A stretch of DNA of 64,000 bases from Hyunsoonleella flava (GTDB taxonomy: Bacteria; Bacteroidota; Bacteroidia; Flavobacteriales; Flavobacteriaceae), in assembly GCF_004310325.1 (NCBI RefSeq), contig NZ_SIRT01000010.1, forward strand, positions 1 through 64,000, given 5' to 3'. Positions 1-8,671 of this stretch are shown one piece after another. Below the pieces are notes generated by a model. The model did not search any database. It saw nothing but the letters and a program-made list of their open reading frames with translations, and was not told the origin of the DNA. Both the position numbers and the translations under genes were made by a program. Positions within the stretch are counted from its first letter, which is position 1. Every line of letters starts with the position of its first letter.

Positions 1-117
1 GATTCTGGAGAAAATGAGACATCAGATTTTACAGGATATAATTTCTCGTTTAATTCTGACGGTTCTCTTGTTGCTACAAATGGAACTGATACTTTAACTG
101 GTACATGGTCAATGTAA
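1..117 (+). CDS. C-terminal fragment of a secreted or lipocalin-like protein (5' end outside window)
   Basis: An open frame enters from the left edge and stops with TAA at 115-117, giving 38 residues. They are rich in Thr, Ser, Asn and Gly and end in a TLTGTWSM tail. Alternating hydrophobic and polar residues with G-T-W near the end resemble the last strands of the small lipocalin-like beta-barrel lipoproteins common in Bacteroidota. That resemblance is from memory of the family and is weak, because the diagnostic N-terminus is missing. The gene converges with the barrel gene that ends at 295, and a hairpin repeat lies between them. Confidence 0.55.
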   Translation, partial: DSGENETSDFTGYNFSFNSDGSLVATNGTDTLTGTWSM

Positions 118-204
118 TCCATATATTGAGAGACTAGGTTAATCCTCTTATTATAGCTTTAAAAAGATCACTTAAACAGTGGTCTTATTTTTTGTTAGAG
201 GTGA

Positions 205-290
205 CTTGATTTTGTAAAAATTTTCGTCTACCTTCGCTTATCGAACGATATAGTTCATTAGAATGCGACCATATCTCAACAATAAGCGAA
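205..290. repeat. Dispersed leader-hairpin repeat, copy 1
   Basis: A leader containing TTTGTAAAAATTTTCG (leader 205-235) runs into a two-level hairpin. The outer arms are TTCGCTTAT (233-241) and ATAAGCGAA (282-290), the inner arms GATAT (247-251) and ATATC (271-275), and the right-hand internal loop contains TCAAC. The same leader, with two mismatches over 31 bases, and the same architecture recur at 40175-40263. A degenerate version lies at 28914-28990. It sits four bases from the stop codon of the barrel gene. Its role is unknown; it may be a mobile palindromic repeat or a 3'-end structure. Confidence 0.75.
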
Positions 291-294
291 CCTT

Positions 295-3000
295 CTAAAT
301 CTCATACCGCAACCTAAAAGTTACAAACCGTGGCTGTATAAAATATTCTGAAGCAAACACAGAGACATTATTATTGCCGTTTTGTATCAATGAGGTAGCG
401 TTTAATAGGTTGGTAGCCTTAAGTGTATATTCCCATTTGGCATCTCTATCCTTTCTGTAGGACAACGACGCATTCCAAATTTCAAACTCTTGTGGCGAAC
501 CATTAGGGTTACTTTGGCGTGTATAGGAATAGTCCGTTAAAAACGTAAACTTCTTCCAGATATAGGCATCAAACTCAATGGATGGTGCATTGGTTGTAAA
601 TGTAGTGGTTCTACCTCCTTGTTGGTTTCTATTGACGGCATAACGGTAAGAGATTTCAAAATTTGGTGCTTCTCTAAAGTTCGTTCTTAATTCTGGCGTG
701 TAAGACTGGGTAAAGTTCTCGTTGATAGAACGCTCTCCTTGTATAAACTGATTAAACTTGCTGTAATTAAACCTTGTATTAATACTTGCCCTCAACTTTC
801 CAAAGGTGCGTTGAAAACGCCCAAAAGCCGTAACACTTTCATCGGTAAAACCAGAATTAAAAAACTCGCTTGTGCGTACTACACTTTCAAAATTGGCTCT
901 AGACCTTATTTGATCTATAGCATTGCTATAATTTATCACCGCAAATACATTGGTATAGTTAAATAAATTAAAGCTGCGGTAAATTAAACTGATGTTATTC
1001 GATACTGCATTTTCTAGCTCTGGATTACCCACTTGTATGCTGTTAAAACCGTTAAGCACAATCCCACTCGCCAATCGTGTAACATCGGTAAACTGATTAC
1101 GCATATTGTATCGCAGCGTTAAACTTTCGCTCTTTTTAAACTGCATTCGTGTTTCAAAACTAGGAAGGACTAAACCAAAATTATCTTGAAATTCTTCTCC
1201 AAATTGATCATTCCCATATCTATATGCATGCGCAGAAAGCCCTGGTGTAAATGTAAAAATACCCGCCTTCAATGTATATTTTACCCCTAAATAGTAGTCG
1301 CTAAAGCTATACCTAATATCATTTACATCTAAACCATTGTTGAATGTTGGTGTAGGATCAAACTCTGTATCATCATCTAATATTTGAAATAATTCAGAAT
1401 TAAAATCTTGTCTGCTGGTTATGGCTCCCAGCGTAAAATTGATATTGCTTTTATCGTTTAAGATATTCCAATAATCCAACTTTGCATCCAACTGATTGGT
1501 TTTTACGCGTCTGGTTTGGTTTATATTATATCCTATCTGGTCGGGATCTAAACCTAAGCCATCCGCTGTATTTTCATAGCTATCTTTATCTTCTAAAATT
1601 GCGTTATAGAATGGGTCTTCATCCTGTAATAAATGCTGCACCTCAAAAGCAAAAATGTTGGTATCATTTAGCGTGTAGTAATAATTCAAATTTTGATTAA
1701 TGCTATAAGGTGTATTGTCTTCAAATTGATCCGTATTTCCTAGTACAAAAGAGACCAAATTTTGTTCTTGGGATTCTTTACTAACACGACCTAACACATC
1801 ATAATCCATTTGATTATTTACATTTGGTTTATAGGAACCGCTTAGCTTTAACAAACCTATATCAGATTGTTGCGTTACATTTTGATCTGTTTTATCGTCA
1901 GGAATACTAAAGTTGGGATTGGTATATTGTATGTTTCGTATTTGACGAATATCTACCGTACTACTATTAAATATCCCAAAACCGCTTATATCTAAAGCTT
2001 TATTTGGCGAATAGCTAAAATTACCTGAGGCCAATGTATTCTCAATATTTTGCGCGCGATTATTTTGGGTTGCTAAAAAACCTAAATCGTTATTCCCCAA
2101 ATTCAAGCTGGTACCGCTATCTCTACTGGGTGGCCTAAAACCACCGCCAAAACCACGTAAATCGCGCCGCGTCAATGCGGGTTCGCCAGTATTGTTCAAA
2201 TCACCTATTAAATTGATACTGTACTTTGGGCTGTAATAAAACAACTTTGGTTGTACCAAATATAATTCGTCATCTGGTGACGAACCGCCGCCAACTGTTA
2301 CATTTCCAAACCAGAAATTCTTTTTACCTTCTTTTAGCTTGATGTTTATCGCATAATTATCCTGATTGTTGGTAACGCTACTTAATTGCCCAACCTCAGC
2401 ATAATTTTTTAATACTTGTACTTTATCTACAGCATTTGACGGAATATTTTTAGTGGCCAATTTAGAATCGCCATCAAAAAAATCTTTACCATCTACCATT
2501 ACTTTTGATACGCGCTGACCCTCAACTTCAATTTGCCCTTCATCATTTACCTCAACACCAGGGAGCTTTTCGAGAATATCCTCCAGTTTTCGCTCTGTAC
2601 CGTTTTTAAAAGAATCAGCATTATAGATTAAGGTATCGCCACTTATGGTTACCGGCATTTCATACGTTAGCTCAACAGCATCCAAAGCATTATCAGAAAC
2701 CATGTTTATGGTTTTATCAATATTTTCCGTTGTAGTTTTTAGAATTTCCTCATAGGTTTTCATCCCGATGTAGCTCACTTGTAGTTTATACGTTGAATTT
2801 TTACTTAAACTAAGAATGAATTTACCTTTATCGTTGGTGATGCCATAAGACTCCAAAGCACTAGTTTCTTGATTGATGGCCACAACATTTGCCAGTTCTA
2901 GTGGCGTGCCGATACTATCTTTTACAACACCTTGTAACTTAATTTGTGAATAGCCCATTGACATTACAAAGGCTAATAATATGGTTAGTTTTATTTTCAT
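295..3000 (-). CDS. TonB-dependent-receptor-like outer-membrane beta-barrel protein
   Basis: This 901-residue protein has an N-terminal signal peptide (about 1-18). A carboxypeptidase-regulatory-like domain follows (about 20-100, beginning LQGVVKDSIGTPLELANV), then a plug-like segment (about 120-225, with LPGVEVNDEGQIEVEGQRV and VMVDGKDFFDGD). The rest is a long beta-barrel with many aromatic, Asn-rich strands. This is the outer-membrane beta-barrel family that often accompanies GLPGLI genes in Bacteroidota. I see no clear TonB box, so a structural or export role is as possible as import. It is the last gene of the leftward GLPGLI cluster, 139 bases after the nearest paralogue, and may be cotranscribed. 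The substrate is unknown. Confidence 0.85.
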   Translation of the reverse strand: MKIKLTILLAFVMSMGYSQIKLQGVVKDSIGTPLELANVVAINQETSALESYGITNDKGKFILSLSKNSTYKLQVSYIGMKTYEEILKTTTENIDKTINMVSDNALDAVELTYEMPVTISGDTLIYNADSFKNGTERKLEDILEKLPGVEVNDEGQIEVEGQRVSKVMVDGKDFFDGDSKLATKNIPSNAVDKVQVLKNYAEVGQLSSVTNNQDNYAINIKLKEGKKNFWFGNVTVGGGSSPDDELYLVQPKLFYYSPKYSINLIGDLNNTGEPALTRRDLRGFGGGFRPPSRDSGTSLNLGNNDLGFLATQNNRAQNIENTLASGNFSYSPNKALDISGFGIFNSSTVDIRQIRNIQYTNPNFSIPDDKTDQNVTQQSDIGLLKLSGSYKPNVNNQMDYDVLGRVSKESQEQNLVSFVLGNTDQFEDNTPYSINQNLNYYYTLNDTNIFAFEVQHLLQDEDPFYNAILEDKDSYENTADGLGLDPDQIGYNINQTRRVKTNQLDAKLDYWNILNDKSNINFTLGAITSRQDFNSELFQILDDDTEFDPTPTFNNGLDVNDIRYSFSDYYLGVKYTLKAGIFTFTPGLSAHAYRYGNDQFGEEFQDNFGLVLPSFETRMQFKKSESLTLRYNMRNQFTDVTRLASGIVLNGFNSIQVGNPELENAVSNNISLIYRSFNLFNYTNVFAVINYSNAIDQIRSRANFESVVRTSEFFNSGFTDESVTAFGRFQRTFGKLRASINTRFNYSKFNQFIQGERSINENFTQSYTPELRTNFREAPNFEISYRYAVNRNQQGGRTTTFTTNAPSIEFDAYIWKKFTFLTDYSYTRQSNPNGSPQEFEIWNASLSYRKDRDAKWEYTLKATNLLNATSLIQNGNNNVSVFASEYFIQPRFVTFRLRYEI

Positions 3001-3139
3001 CGGTTAAATTTTTTTTCTGAACGCTCAAAAAAAATTGAATACGTTCAATAACTCATGCGAATCTTATATCATTCTTGTCTAAAATTTAGAATGAAAAAAA
3101 TCACGTTCGTTTCATTTTCTTTTGGTTAATATTACGATG

Positions 3140-3991
3140 TTAGCCTCTTCCTCCCCGTTGCCCACCTCTTCTAAAGTTTTCACGCATTTCTTGAAACTTT
3201 TGGGTAGCGATTTCAACATATTCTTCTTTGCTAACAACTTTACCCTTAGTAGGTCTTTTTATGGTTGCTTTATCTTCTGGATTCAATATAATTTTTGAAC
3301 ATAAAATGGTAGTGTCATCTGTGTTAACTTCTAAAATTAAACCTGGTAAGCCCCAATAATCCCCTGGGCCTTGGTTCACCGGAATTTGCATGGTATACCA
3401 CGCTGTAACTTCTATCTTTGGCTGTTCCTCTTCCTCCACTGTTTCATTATTCTCTTCGTTTTCCTCTCTAGCAGGTTGTCTTCTTAAAGCCGTTAGATCA
3501 AAATCTTTCCAAGTTTTAATTGCCGTTGCCTTGTTGCACGTATAACCACCTATTTGTTTTGTCTCACCTGTAATTTTCCACTCTAGTTTTGGCAAATCCT
3601 CTTTCACTAAAAATAGCTTTCCAAAGAGTTCTAGTTCATTCAGTAGCGCCTTATCTTTAACATTTTTGTATTTAACGCCATCAACTGCACCTCCCATTAT
3701 AGCAGTAAACCTTCCGCCTCTTTGTCCGGGCGCTTCAAGTTTTTCTTCTAGTTTGTAAACCGATTCTGTTCTGTTGAAAGTTAAAACAAATGTTTTCTGG
3801 AACATGGTTTTTAAACGATCTTCCATACGCTTGCGCTGCTCCTCGGTCATGTTTGGTCGCCCAAAGTTACTCATGTCCACAGAGGTTTTAGACATGTAAA
3901 AGGCTTTACCTTGAAATTCTTGACTGTTTGAAAAAATAGTTGAAAATAGAAAAACGAATAGACATAGTCGTTGAAGGCTAATAGAAGTCAT
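3140..3991 (-). CDS. GLPGLI family protein (paralogue 1)
   Basis: This 283-residue secreted protein has a signal peptide (about 1-23) and carries the family signature: WGLPGLILEVN near residues 212-222, preceded by AWYTMQIPVNQGPGDYW. It therefore belongs to the GLPGLI (Porph_ging) family, whose molecular function is not established. An acidic stretch (EENEENNETVEEEEQ) interrupts the middle and the C-terminus is Arg/Gly-rich. It is the third of three tandem paralogues and precedes the outer-membrane barrel gene. The shared order suggests periplasmic or outer-membrane partners; that is inference. The ATG at 3991 follows directly from the signal peptide. Confidence 0.88.
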   Translation of the reverse strand: MTSISLQRLCLFVFLFSTIFSNSQEFQGKAFYMSKTSVDMSNFGRPNMTEEQRKRMEDRLKTMFQKTFVLTFNRTESVYKLEEKLEAPGQRGGRFTAIMGGAVDGVKYKNVKDKALLNELELFGKLFLVKEDLPKLEWKITGETKQIGGYTCNKATAIKTWKDFDLTALRRQPAREENEENNETVEEEEQPKIEVTAWYTMQIPVNQGPGDYWGLPGLILEVNTDDTTILCSKIILNPEDKATIKRPTKGKVVSKEEYVEIATQKFQEMRENFRRGGQRGGRG

Positions 3992-4106
3992 AATGAAATT
4001 TTAAATTGATAAATTTGATAGTCCGAACCAACTTTTTGGACACTCATTAGACTCTGTTAACATCACTTCGTTTAAACCCTAACTATTAAAGATATGTTAA
4101 ATTTGA

Positions 4107-4940
4107 CTAAGATCGACTATACCTTCTGCCTACTCTATTATCTCTAAACTCTTTCATTTTTTTAAAGATGATCTCCCTATACTCTTCTTTTGTTACCTCA
4201 GTACCTCGTTTTGGCGCTTCTACCTCCGTTTTTTCTTCGGGATTCATAACTATTTTAGAACATAACATGGTTGTAGAACCAGAGCTTACTTCTAATATTA
4301 ATCCTGGCAGCCCCCAAAACTCCGAAGGTCCTTGACTTACAGGAATTTGTGTGGTATACCAAGCCACTACCTCAGTCATAGGTTCTTCTTTTGCTTCGCC
4401 GCTTTCTTCACTTTCGGCTTGTTCCTGACGCATTTGGCTCCATGAGAATTCCCAAAATGCCATTTGAGAATTTGGTATCATTGCCGTAGCTTTAAAGCAT
4501 GTATAGTTTCCAATTTGTTTGGTTTCCGTGCCCATTTTCCAATCTATTTTCAACAAACTATCCTTTATTAAAAACTTTTTACCATAGAACTCTTGATCCT
4601 GAACAAAAGCATTTGTCTTTACATTTTTGTATTGCTCACCAGGTGTAAAATTTTTTCCCCAAGAATCTGTTGCTCCAGACATAGCATCTAACTTTTCATA
4701 TTCGTTGTAAACCGAAGCTTCTTTATTAAAGGTTAGGATATATTTTTTTTCCAAACGGTTTTTTAAACGCGCAGCGATTTGTTTTTTTTGAGCTTCACTC
4801 ATTTTTGCACCCCAGCGTCCTAAATTCATTTGGGCCTTGTATACATACTCTGCCTTACCTTGAAACTCTTGCGAGAATCCTGAAAAGGACAAAAAAAGAC
4901 TGAGGCAAAAAACTATGGAGGAAGTAACGATAGATTTCAT
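4107..4940 (-). CDS. GLPGLI family protein (paralogue 2)
   Basis: This is the second GLPGLI paralogue, 277 residues from the ATG at 4940. The frame is open upstream to 4982, but MKSIVTSSIVFCLSLFLSF from 4940 makes a standard signal peptide, so I chose that start. The signature WGLPGLILEVSSG follows AWYTTQIPVSQGPSEF. A short acidic insert (EESGEAKEEP) sits where paralogue 1 has its longer acidic tract. It shares the YKNVK, GKKFLIKDSL and ETKQIGNYTC-like blocks with its neighbours. About 115 bases separate it from each neighbour, which leaves room for separate promoters. Function is unknown; secretion to the periplasm or surface is inferred. Confidence 0.88.
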   Translation of the reverse strand: MKSIVTSSIVFCLSLFLSFSGFSQEFQGKAEYVYKAQMNLGRWGAKMSEAQKKQIAARLKNRLEKKYILTFNKEASVYNEYEKLDAMSGATDSWGKNFTPGEQYKNVKTNAFVQDQEFYGKKFLIKDSLLKIDWKMGTETKQIGNYTCFKATAMIPNSQMAFWEFSWSQMRQEQAESEESGEAKEEPMTEVVAWYTTQIPVSQGPSEFWGLPGLILEVSSGSTTMLCSKIVMNPEEKTEVEAPKRGTEVTKEEYREIIFKKMKEFRDNRVGRRYSRS

Positions 4941-5053
4941 AATGAATTGGTTTTTGATAAATTGTTTAACAAATATACACAATTATTAAACAAAATAATC
5001 AGACTGTAACATATTCCTAACATTTACTATCAGAAAACCAACATCATTTTTCA

Positions 5054-5878
5054 CTATCCGCCCACCCTAATCATTACACGATTACCATCACTACGCCCTC
5101 TATTTGTTGACCTGAACTGTTCCATCATCTCTTCCATTTTCTTGTCTCTAATCTCATCAAACTCTTTTTGAGAGACTTCTTTTCCCTTCTGGGGTTCAAC
5201 AATTTCTACAGGCTGCTCCGGACTTATTACAATTCTTGTACAAACTAAGGTAAGTTTGCCATCATTCACCTCTAAAATTAAACCAGGAAGACCAAAATAA
5301 TCAGAAGGCCCGTTGCTAACTGGAATTTGTGGCGTATACCACACCGTTGTTATTCTTGGTCTGGTTACCGTGGTAAACTCTCCTTGCTCGTTTATCGTTC
5401 TACTTGTAATTTCATCCTTAAATATCGCTTTGTAACACGTATACTCACCAATATTCTTAGTTTCATTGACGAGTTCCCACTTTCTATTGGTCAAGGAATC
5501 CTTTATAAGAAACCGCTTTCCATAGATTTCAGTTTTATTTGTGTACCTGTGCTCTTTAACATTTTTGTACATCACATCAGCACCCTGCACAACCTTTATA
5601 TTGATACCCGAGCTTACCGGTTGAGGCGCATCCAATTTTTCCTCCTGCTTATAAACCGATTCATATTTGCTAAACTCCAGCGTATACTCTCTTTGAAACT
5701 GCTTCTTCAACTGCGCTTGGATACTTTTTTGCTGTTCGGAACTTATCTTGCTTTCATCCATTTTCAAATCTACCTTTCGGTGCGATTTATAGGTGGCTAC
5801 GCCCTGAAAGTCTTGTGCTTGTAATTTGGAAATTAGAACACAAGTAGCTACTACTAAAATCTTTACTAAAGTCTTCAT
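5054..5878 (-). CDS. GLPGLI family protein (paralogue 3)
   Basis: This is the third paralogue, 274 residues, with a signal peptide ending near LQAQ (about residue 21). Its signature is FGLPGLILEVNDG, with Phe in place of Trp before the motif, preceded by VWYTPQIPVSNGPSDY. The blocks YKNVKEHRYTNKTEIYGKRF and ETKNIGEYTCYKAIF match the other two copies, so the array arose by tandem duplication. The C-terminus diverges (Arg/Gly/Ser-rich). The gene begins two bases after the stop of the small secreted protein at 5881-6243, so those two genes are surely cotranscribed. Role unknown. Confidence 0.88.
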   Translation of the reverse strand: MKTLVKILVVATCVLISKLQAQDFQGVATYKSHRKVDLKMDESKISSEQQKSIQAQLKKQFQREYTLEFSKYESVYKQEEKLDAPQPVSSGINIKVVQGADVMYKNVKEHRYTNKTEIYGKRFLIKDSLTNRKWELVNETKNIGEYTCYKAIFKDEITSRTINEQGEFTTVTRPRITTVWYTPQIPVSNGPSDYFGLPGLILEVNDGKLTLVCTRIVISPEQPVEIVEPQKGKEVSQKEFDEIRDKKMEEMMEQFRSTNRGRSDGNRVMIRVGG

Positions 5879-5880
5879 TA

Positions 5881-6243
5881 CTATACTTTGTTTTTATAAT
5901 ACTTAATTGCTGATTTTTTAATCACCTTAACACTTTTAATAAAACTATCAATATCGTCAGTATCACCCTTTACTTTGTAAGTAACATAACCGTTTGAGCC
6001 TTCAGTTTCATCTTTGCACGTCATTGCAAAACTTAAAGATTCATTATCATCAACGTCTGCTAAAATAGCTTTAATATCATTGACATCAAGCGTGGATTTG
6101 ATATCATCTAAGGAATTTACTGTAACAGAAATATCAAGATTTTCAAACTTAACAATTGTTTTTGAAACCTCTTCATCCATTTTGGTTTGCGCTGAAATTG
6201 AACACACACAAATTAGAAATAACATGGTAACTAAATTTTTCAT
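5881..6243 (-). CDS. Small secreted protein of unknown function
   Basis: This 120-residue protein is read from the ATG at 6243. The frame extends upstream to 6330, but the signal peptide MKNLVTMLFLICVCSISAQ fixes the start. The mature part is about 100 residues, acidic in the middle and lysine-rich at the end, with one Cys (TCKDE). The strand-helix alternation could suit a small alpha/beta fold, but I recognise no family. It is the first gene of the leftward GLPGLI cluster and is divergent from the histidine kinase. Its upstream region carries three phased GTTAAC boxes, so it is the most likely direct target of that two-component system. Confidence 0.75.
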   Translation of the reverse strand: MKNLVTMLFLICVCSISAQTKMDEEVSKTIVKFENLDISVTVNSLDDIKSTLDVNDIKAILADVDDNESLSFAMTCKDETEGSNGYVTYKVKGDTDDIDSFIKSVKVIKKSAIKYYKNKV

Positions 6244-6344
6244 TTTTTGATTTTTTAAGATTAATATTCGATTTTTAAAAACACAACTGCAGTCGTTTTT
6301 TGATTGATGTGGTACAAATATCCAACCCAAATCCCGATTAAAAA

Positions 6345-6370
6345 GTTAACCAGTGTTAACGTGTGTTAAC
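6345..6370. promoter_or_regulatory. Three GTTAAC boxes at exact 10-bp spacing (candidate response-regulator site)
   Basis: GTTAAC occurs at 6345-6350, 6355-6360 and 6365-6370, one helical turn apart, in the divergent region between the small secreted protein gene and the kinase gene. OmpR/PhoB-family regulators typically bind direct repeats at 10-11 bp spacing, and the adjacent gene encodes such a regulator. The boxes end about 27 bases before a TACTTTTG promoter box. Control of both directions is inferred. Confidence 0.6.
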
Positions 6371-6397
6371 CGATTAGTTTTTAAGGGTTTTTCCCTT

Positions 6398-6405
6398 TAC
6401 TTTTG
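6398..6405 (+). promoter_or_regulatory. Candidate -7 box (TAnnTTTG) of the kinase gene
   Basis: TACTTTTG matches the Bacteroidota -7 consensus TAnnTTTG and lies five bases before the kinase ATG at 6410, so the transcript could be leaderless or nearly so. No good TTTG is visible at -33. The GTTAAC array lies just upstream, so the promoter may depend on an activator. Confidence 0.45.
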
Positions 6406-6409
6406 AAGT

Positions 6410-7963
6410 ATGAACGATAAAAGATATCAATACACGCTTTACATAATTGTTGCTGTAATTATAGCTACTATTGGGATTCAAGGGTATTGGAACTACAAAA
6501 ACTACCAATCAAATAAGCAGCAATTAATTGCTGATGTACAAACCAGTTTGGATAAAGTTGTAGATGATTATTACGCCCAATTAGCTCAAAAAACAACACT
6601 TGGATTAAGGTTTGAAGGTAATCGCCAAAAGGATGTTTTTAAAGAAGGGGGCATACTCGAAAACATATCAAAATCCATAGATAAAAACAACAGTACCTTC
6701 AAAGGGTTAGACTCCTTACAGCTAAATGCAATTGATGGTGTCACTATTATTCGGGGATTAAAAGGAGACTCCTTACCTTTGAAAACCAAAGAAAATAAGT
6801 TTCCGTTTTGGAAAAAAGATTCTACTAAAAAACACCAAAGATTACATATTATTGAAGACGATAGCATGCGCATTGGGAAGAATTTTGAGCTATTGACTTC
6901 AAAAGTTTTTATTTCCATCAACAACGATACGCTTGACGTTAAAAAAGTGGATAGTCTTTTACAACTTAACTTGGCTGACAAGAAAATTAATTTAGATTAC
7001 AGCCTAAACTACAATAAGCCAAAACAGCAATTCCCCGATTTTTTCAGTTCAAAAGAAAACGTAAAGAAACAAAAAACAGATTCCATTTCTGTGAATCCTA
7101 AACTTTTAAATGTTGCTTCAAAATCCACATTTTTACCTAAAGGCAGTACTTTAAGTGTACATTTTGAAAATGCCAATTGGGTAGCTTTTAAAAAAGGTAT
7201 TAGTGCTATTTTAATTTCTACCTTATTGGTGTTAGCGGTTATTAGTTGCCTGTTTTTCCTGTTGAAAATAATTAAGGAGCAAAAACAATTGGCCGAAGTG
7301 AAAAACGATTTAATCAGCAATATTACGCATGAATTTAAAACGCCTATTGCTACAATAGGTGTTGCTCTGGAAAGCATTAACAACTTTAATGTTATTGAGG
7401 ACAAACAGAAAACCAAACAGTATATAGACATGTCTACCGGACAGCTGTCAAAGCTTAATGTAATGGTTGAAAAATTATTGGAAACGGCTACACTGGATAG
7501 TGAATCTTTAAAGTTCAACAAAGAACCTTTGGATGTAGCACTTCTATTGGACACACTCGTTAACCGTTACAAAACGCAACATCAGGATAAAAATTTCAAA
7601 CTTAGTCTTGATAGTGAAAGCCTTATGATAACTGCCGATGCTTTTCATTTTGAAAATGCCATAAATAATATTTTAGACAACGCTGTAAAATACGGAGGAG
7701 AGGTAATTTCAGTAGATTTAAAGCACTCAAAAAATGGTATAGAAATTAATATTTCCGATAATGGGAATTCCTTAAAAAAAGAAAATAGACAACGTATTTT
7801 CGAAAAGTTTTATCGCATACCAAAAGGCAACACCCACGATGTAAAAGGTTATGGTATAGGTTTGTACTACACAAAAACTATTGTGAATAAGCACAATGGC
7901 ACTATTGCTCTAGATCTAAGCAATAATTTGACAACATTTAAAATCAACTTACTACATGGATAA
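6410..7963 (+). CDS. Membrane sensor histidine kinase
   Basis: This 517-residue kinase has two membrane helices (about 9-25 and 264-287) enclosing a periplasmic sensor region of about 235 residues with no domain I recognise. The cytoplasmic part holds the H-box NITHEFKTPIATI with His307 as the phosphoacceptor. It also has an N-box ILDNAVKYG (Asn424), a G1 box ISDNGN and a G2 box GYGIGLYYTK. It belongs to the class I kinases of the RprX-like type seen in Bacteroidota, though that name is only a guess. The gene overlaps the downstream regulator by 8 bases. It diverges from the GLPGLI cluster, which is the likely regulon. Confidence 0.93.
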   Translation: MNDKRYQYTLYIIVAVIIATIGIQGYWNYKNYQSNKQQLIADVQTSLDKVVDDYYAQLAQKTTLGLRFEGNRQKDVFKEGGILENISKSIDKNNSTFKGLDSLQLNAIDGVTIIRGLKGDSLPLKTKENKFPFWKKDSTKKHQRLHIIEDDSMRIGKNFELLTSKVFISINNDTLDVKKVDSLLQLNLADKKINLDYSLNYNKPKQQFPDFFSSKENVKKQKTDSISVNPKLLNVASKSTFLPKGSTLSVHFENANWVAFKKGISAILISTLLVLAVISCLFFLLKIIKEQKQLAEVKNDLISNITHEFKTPIATIGVALESINNFNVIEDKQKTKQYIDMSTGQLSKLNVMVEKLLETATLDSESLKFNKEPLDVALLLDTLVNRYKTQHQDKNFKLSLDSESLMITADAFHFENAINNILDNAVKYGGEVISVDLKHSKNGIEINISDNGNSLKKENRQRIFEKFYRIPKGNTHDVKGYGIGLYYTKTIVNKHNGTIALDLSNNLTTFKINLLHG

Positions 7964-8639
7964 TGCTATTAAATTACTATTAGCTGAGGACGAACCTGCT
8001 TTGGGACAAATAATTAAAGAAAGTTTAGAAACTAGACATTTCGATGTTACGCTTTGTGAAGATGGTGAAAAGGCTTTGAGAAAGTATCATGAAGTCTCAC
8101 CTGAACTTTTGGTGCTTGATGTGATGATGCCAAAAAAAGATGGATTCACTTTAGCAAAAGATATTCGAAAAATTGATGACACCATTCCTATTATTTTTCT
8201 AACGGCAAAATCGCAAACGCAGGACGTTGTTGAAGGTTTTACTATAGGCGGTAATGATTATTTGAAAAAACCATTTAGTATGGAAGAACTTATAGTTCGT
8301 ATCAATAACCTTCTAAATCGTACCAAGGAGCAACAACAATCGGAAATTATAGAATTAAGTGATTTTATATTCAACTTCCCAAAACAAACGCTTCAATATA
8401 AGTCTGAAAACAAAGTACAACTTACGCATCGAGAAGCACATTTATTATTCCACCTGATTAAAAACAAAAACAAGGTTTTAGACCGCTCTTTAATATTGAA
8501 TAAATTATGGGGCACTGATGATTTTTTTAGCGCTAGAAGTATGGATGTTTTCATTACAAAGCTGAGAAAAAAACTTAAAAAGGATACGAATATTGAAATT
8601 ATTAATGTTCGAGGCTATGGCTACAAGTTAATCTGCTAA
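7956..8639 (+). CDS. OmpR-family response regulator
   Basis: This 227-residue regulator has a receiver domain (about 5-120) and a winged-helix DNA-binding domain (about 130-227, ending VRGYGYKLIC). The receiver has the acidic pair Glu11-Asp12, the phosphorylation site Asp55 in VLDVMMPKKDG, Thr83 and Lys105, so it should be phosphorylatable. Its ATG lies inside the end of the kinase gene, so the two are translationally coupled. The PhoB/OmpR-type output domain fits binding to the phased GTTAAC direct repeats upstream of the kinase, implying autoregulation and control of the divergent secreted-protein cluster. Confidence 0.94.
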   Translation: MDNAIKLLLAEDEPALGQIIKESLETRHFDVTLCEDGEKALRKYHEVSPELLVLDVMMPKKDGFTLAKDIRKIDDTIPIIFLTAKSQTQDVVEGFTIGGNDYLKKPFSMEELIVRINNLLNRTKEQQQSEIIELSDFIFNFPKQTLQYKSENKVQLTHREAHLLFHLIKNKNKVLDRSLILNKLWGTDDFFSARSMDVFITKLRKKLKKDTNIEIINVRGYGYKLIC

Positions 8640-8671
8640 AAGTGGTTTGATTTTTGTATTTTTCAAACTGC

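Noticed and set aside
5327-5824. 165-codon plus-strand frame opposite GLPGLI paralogue 3
   Set aside because: Shadow frame; the minus strand has a signal peptide and family motif.
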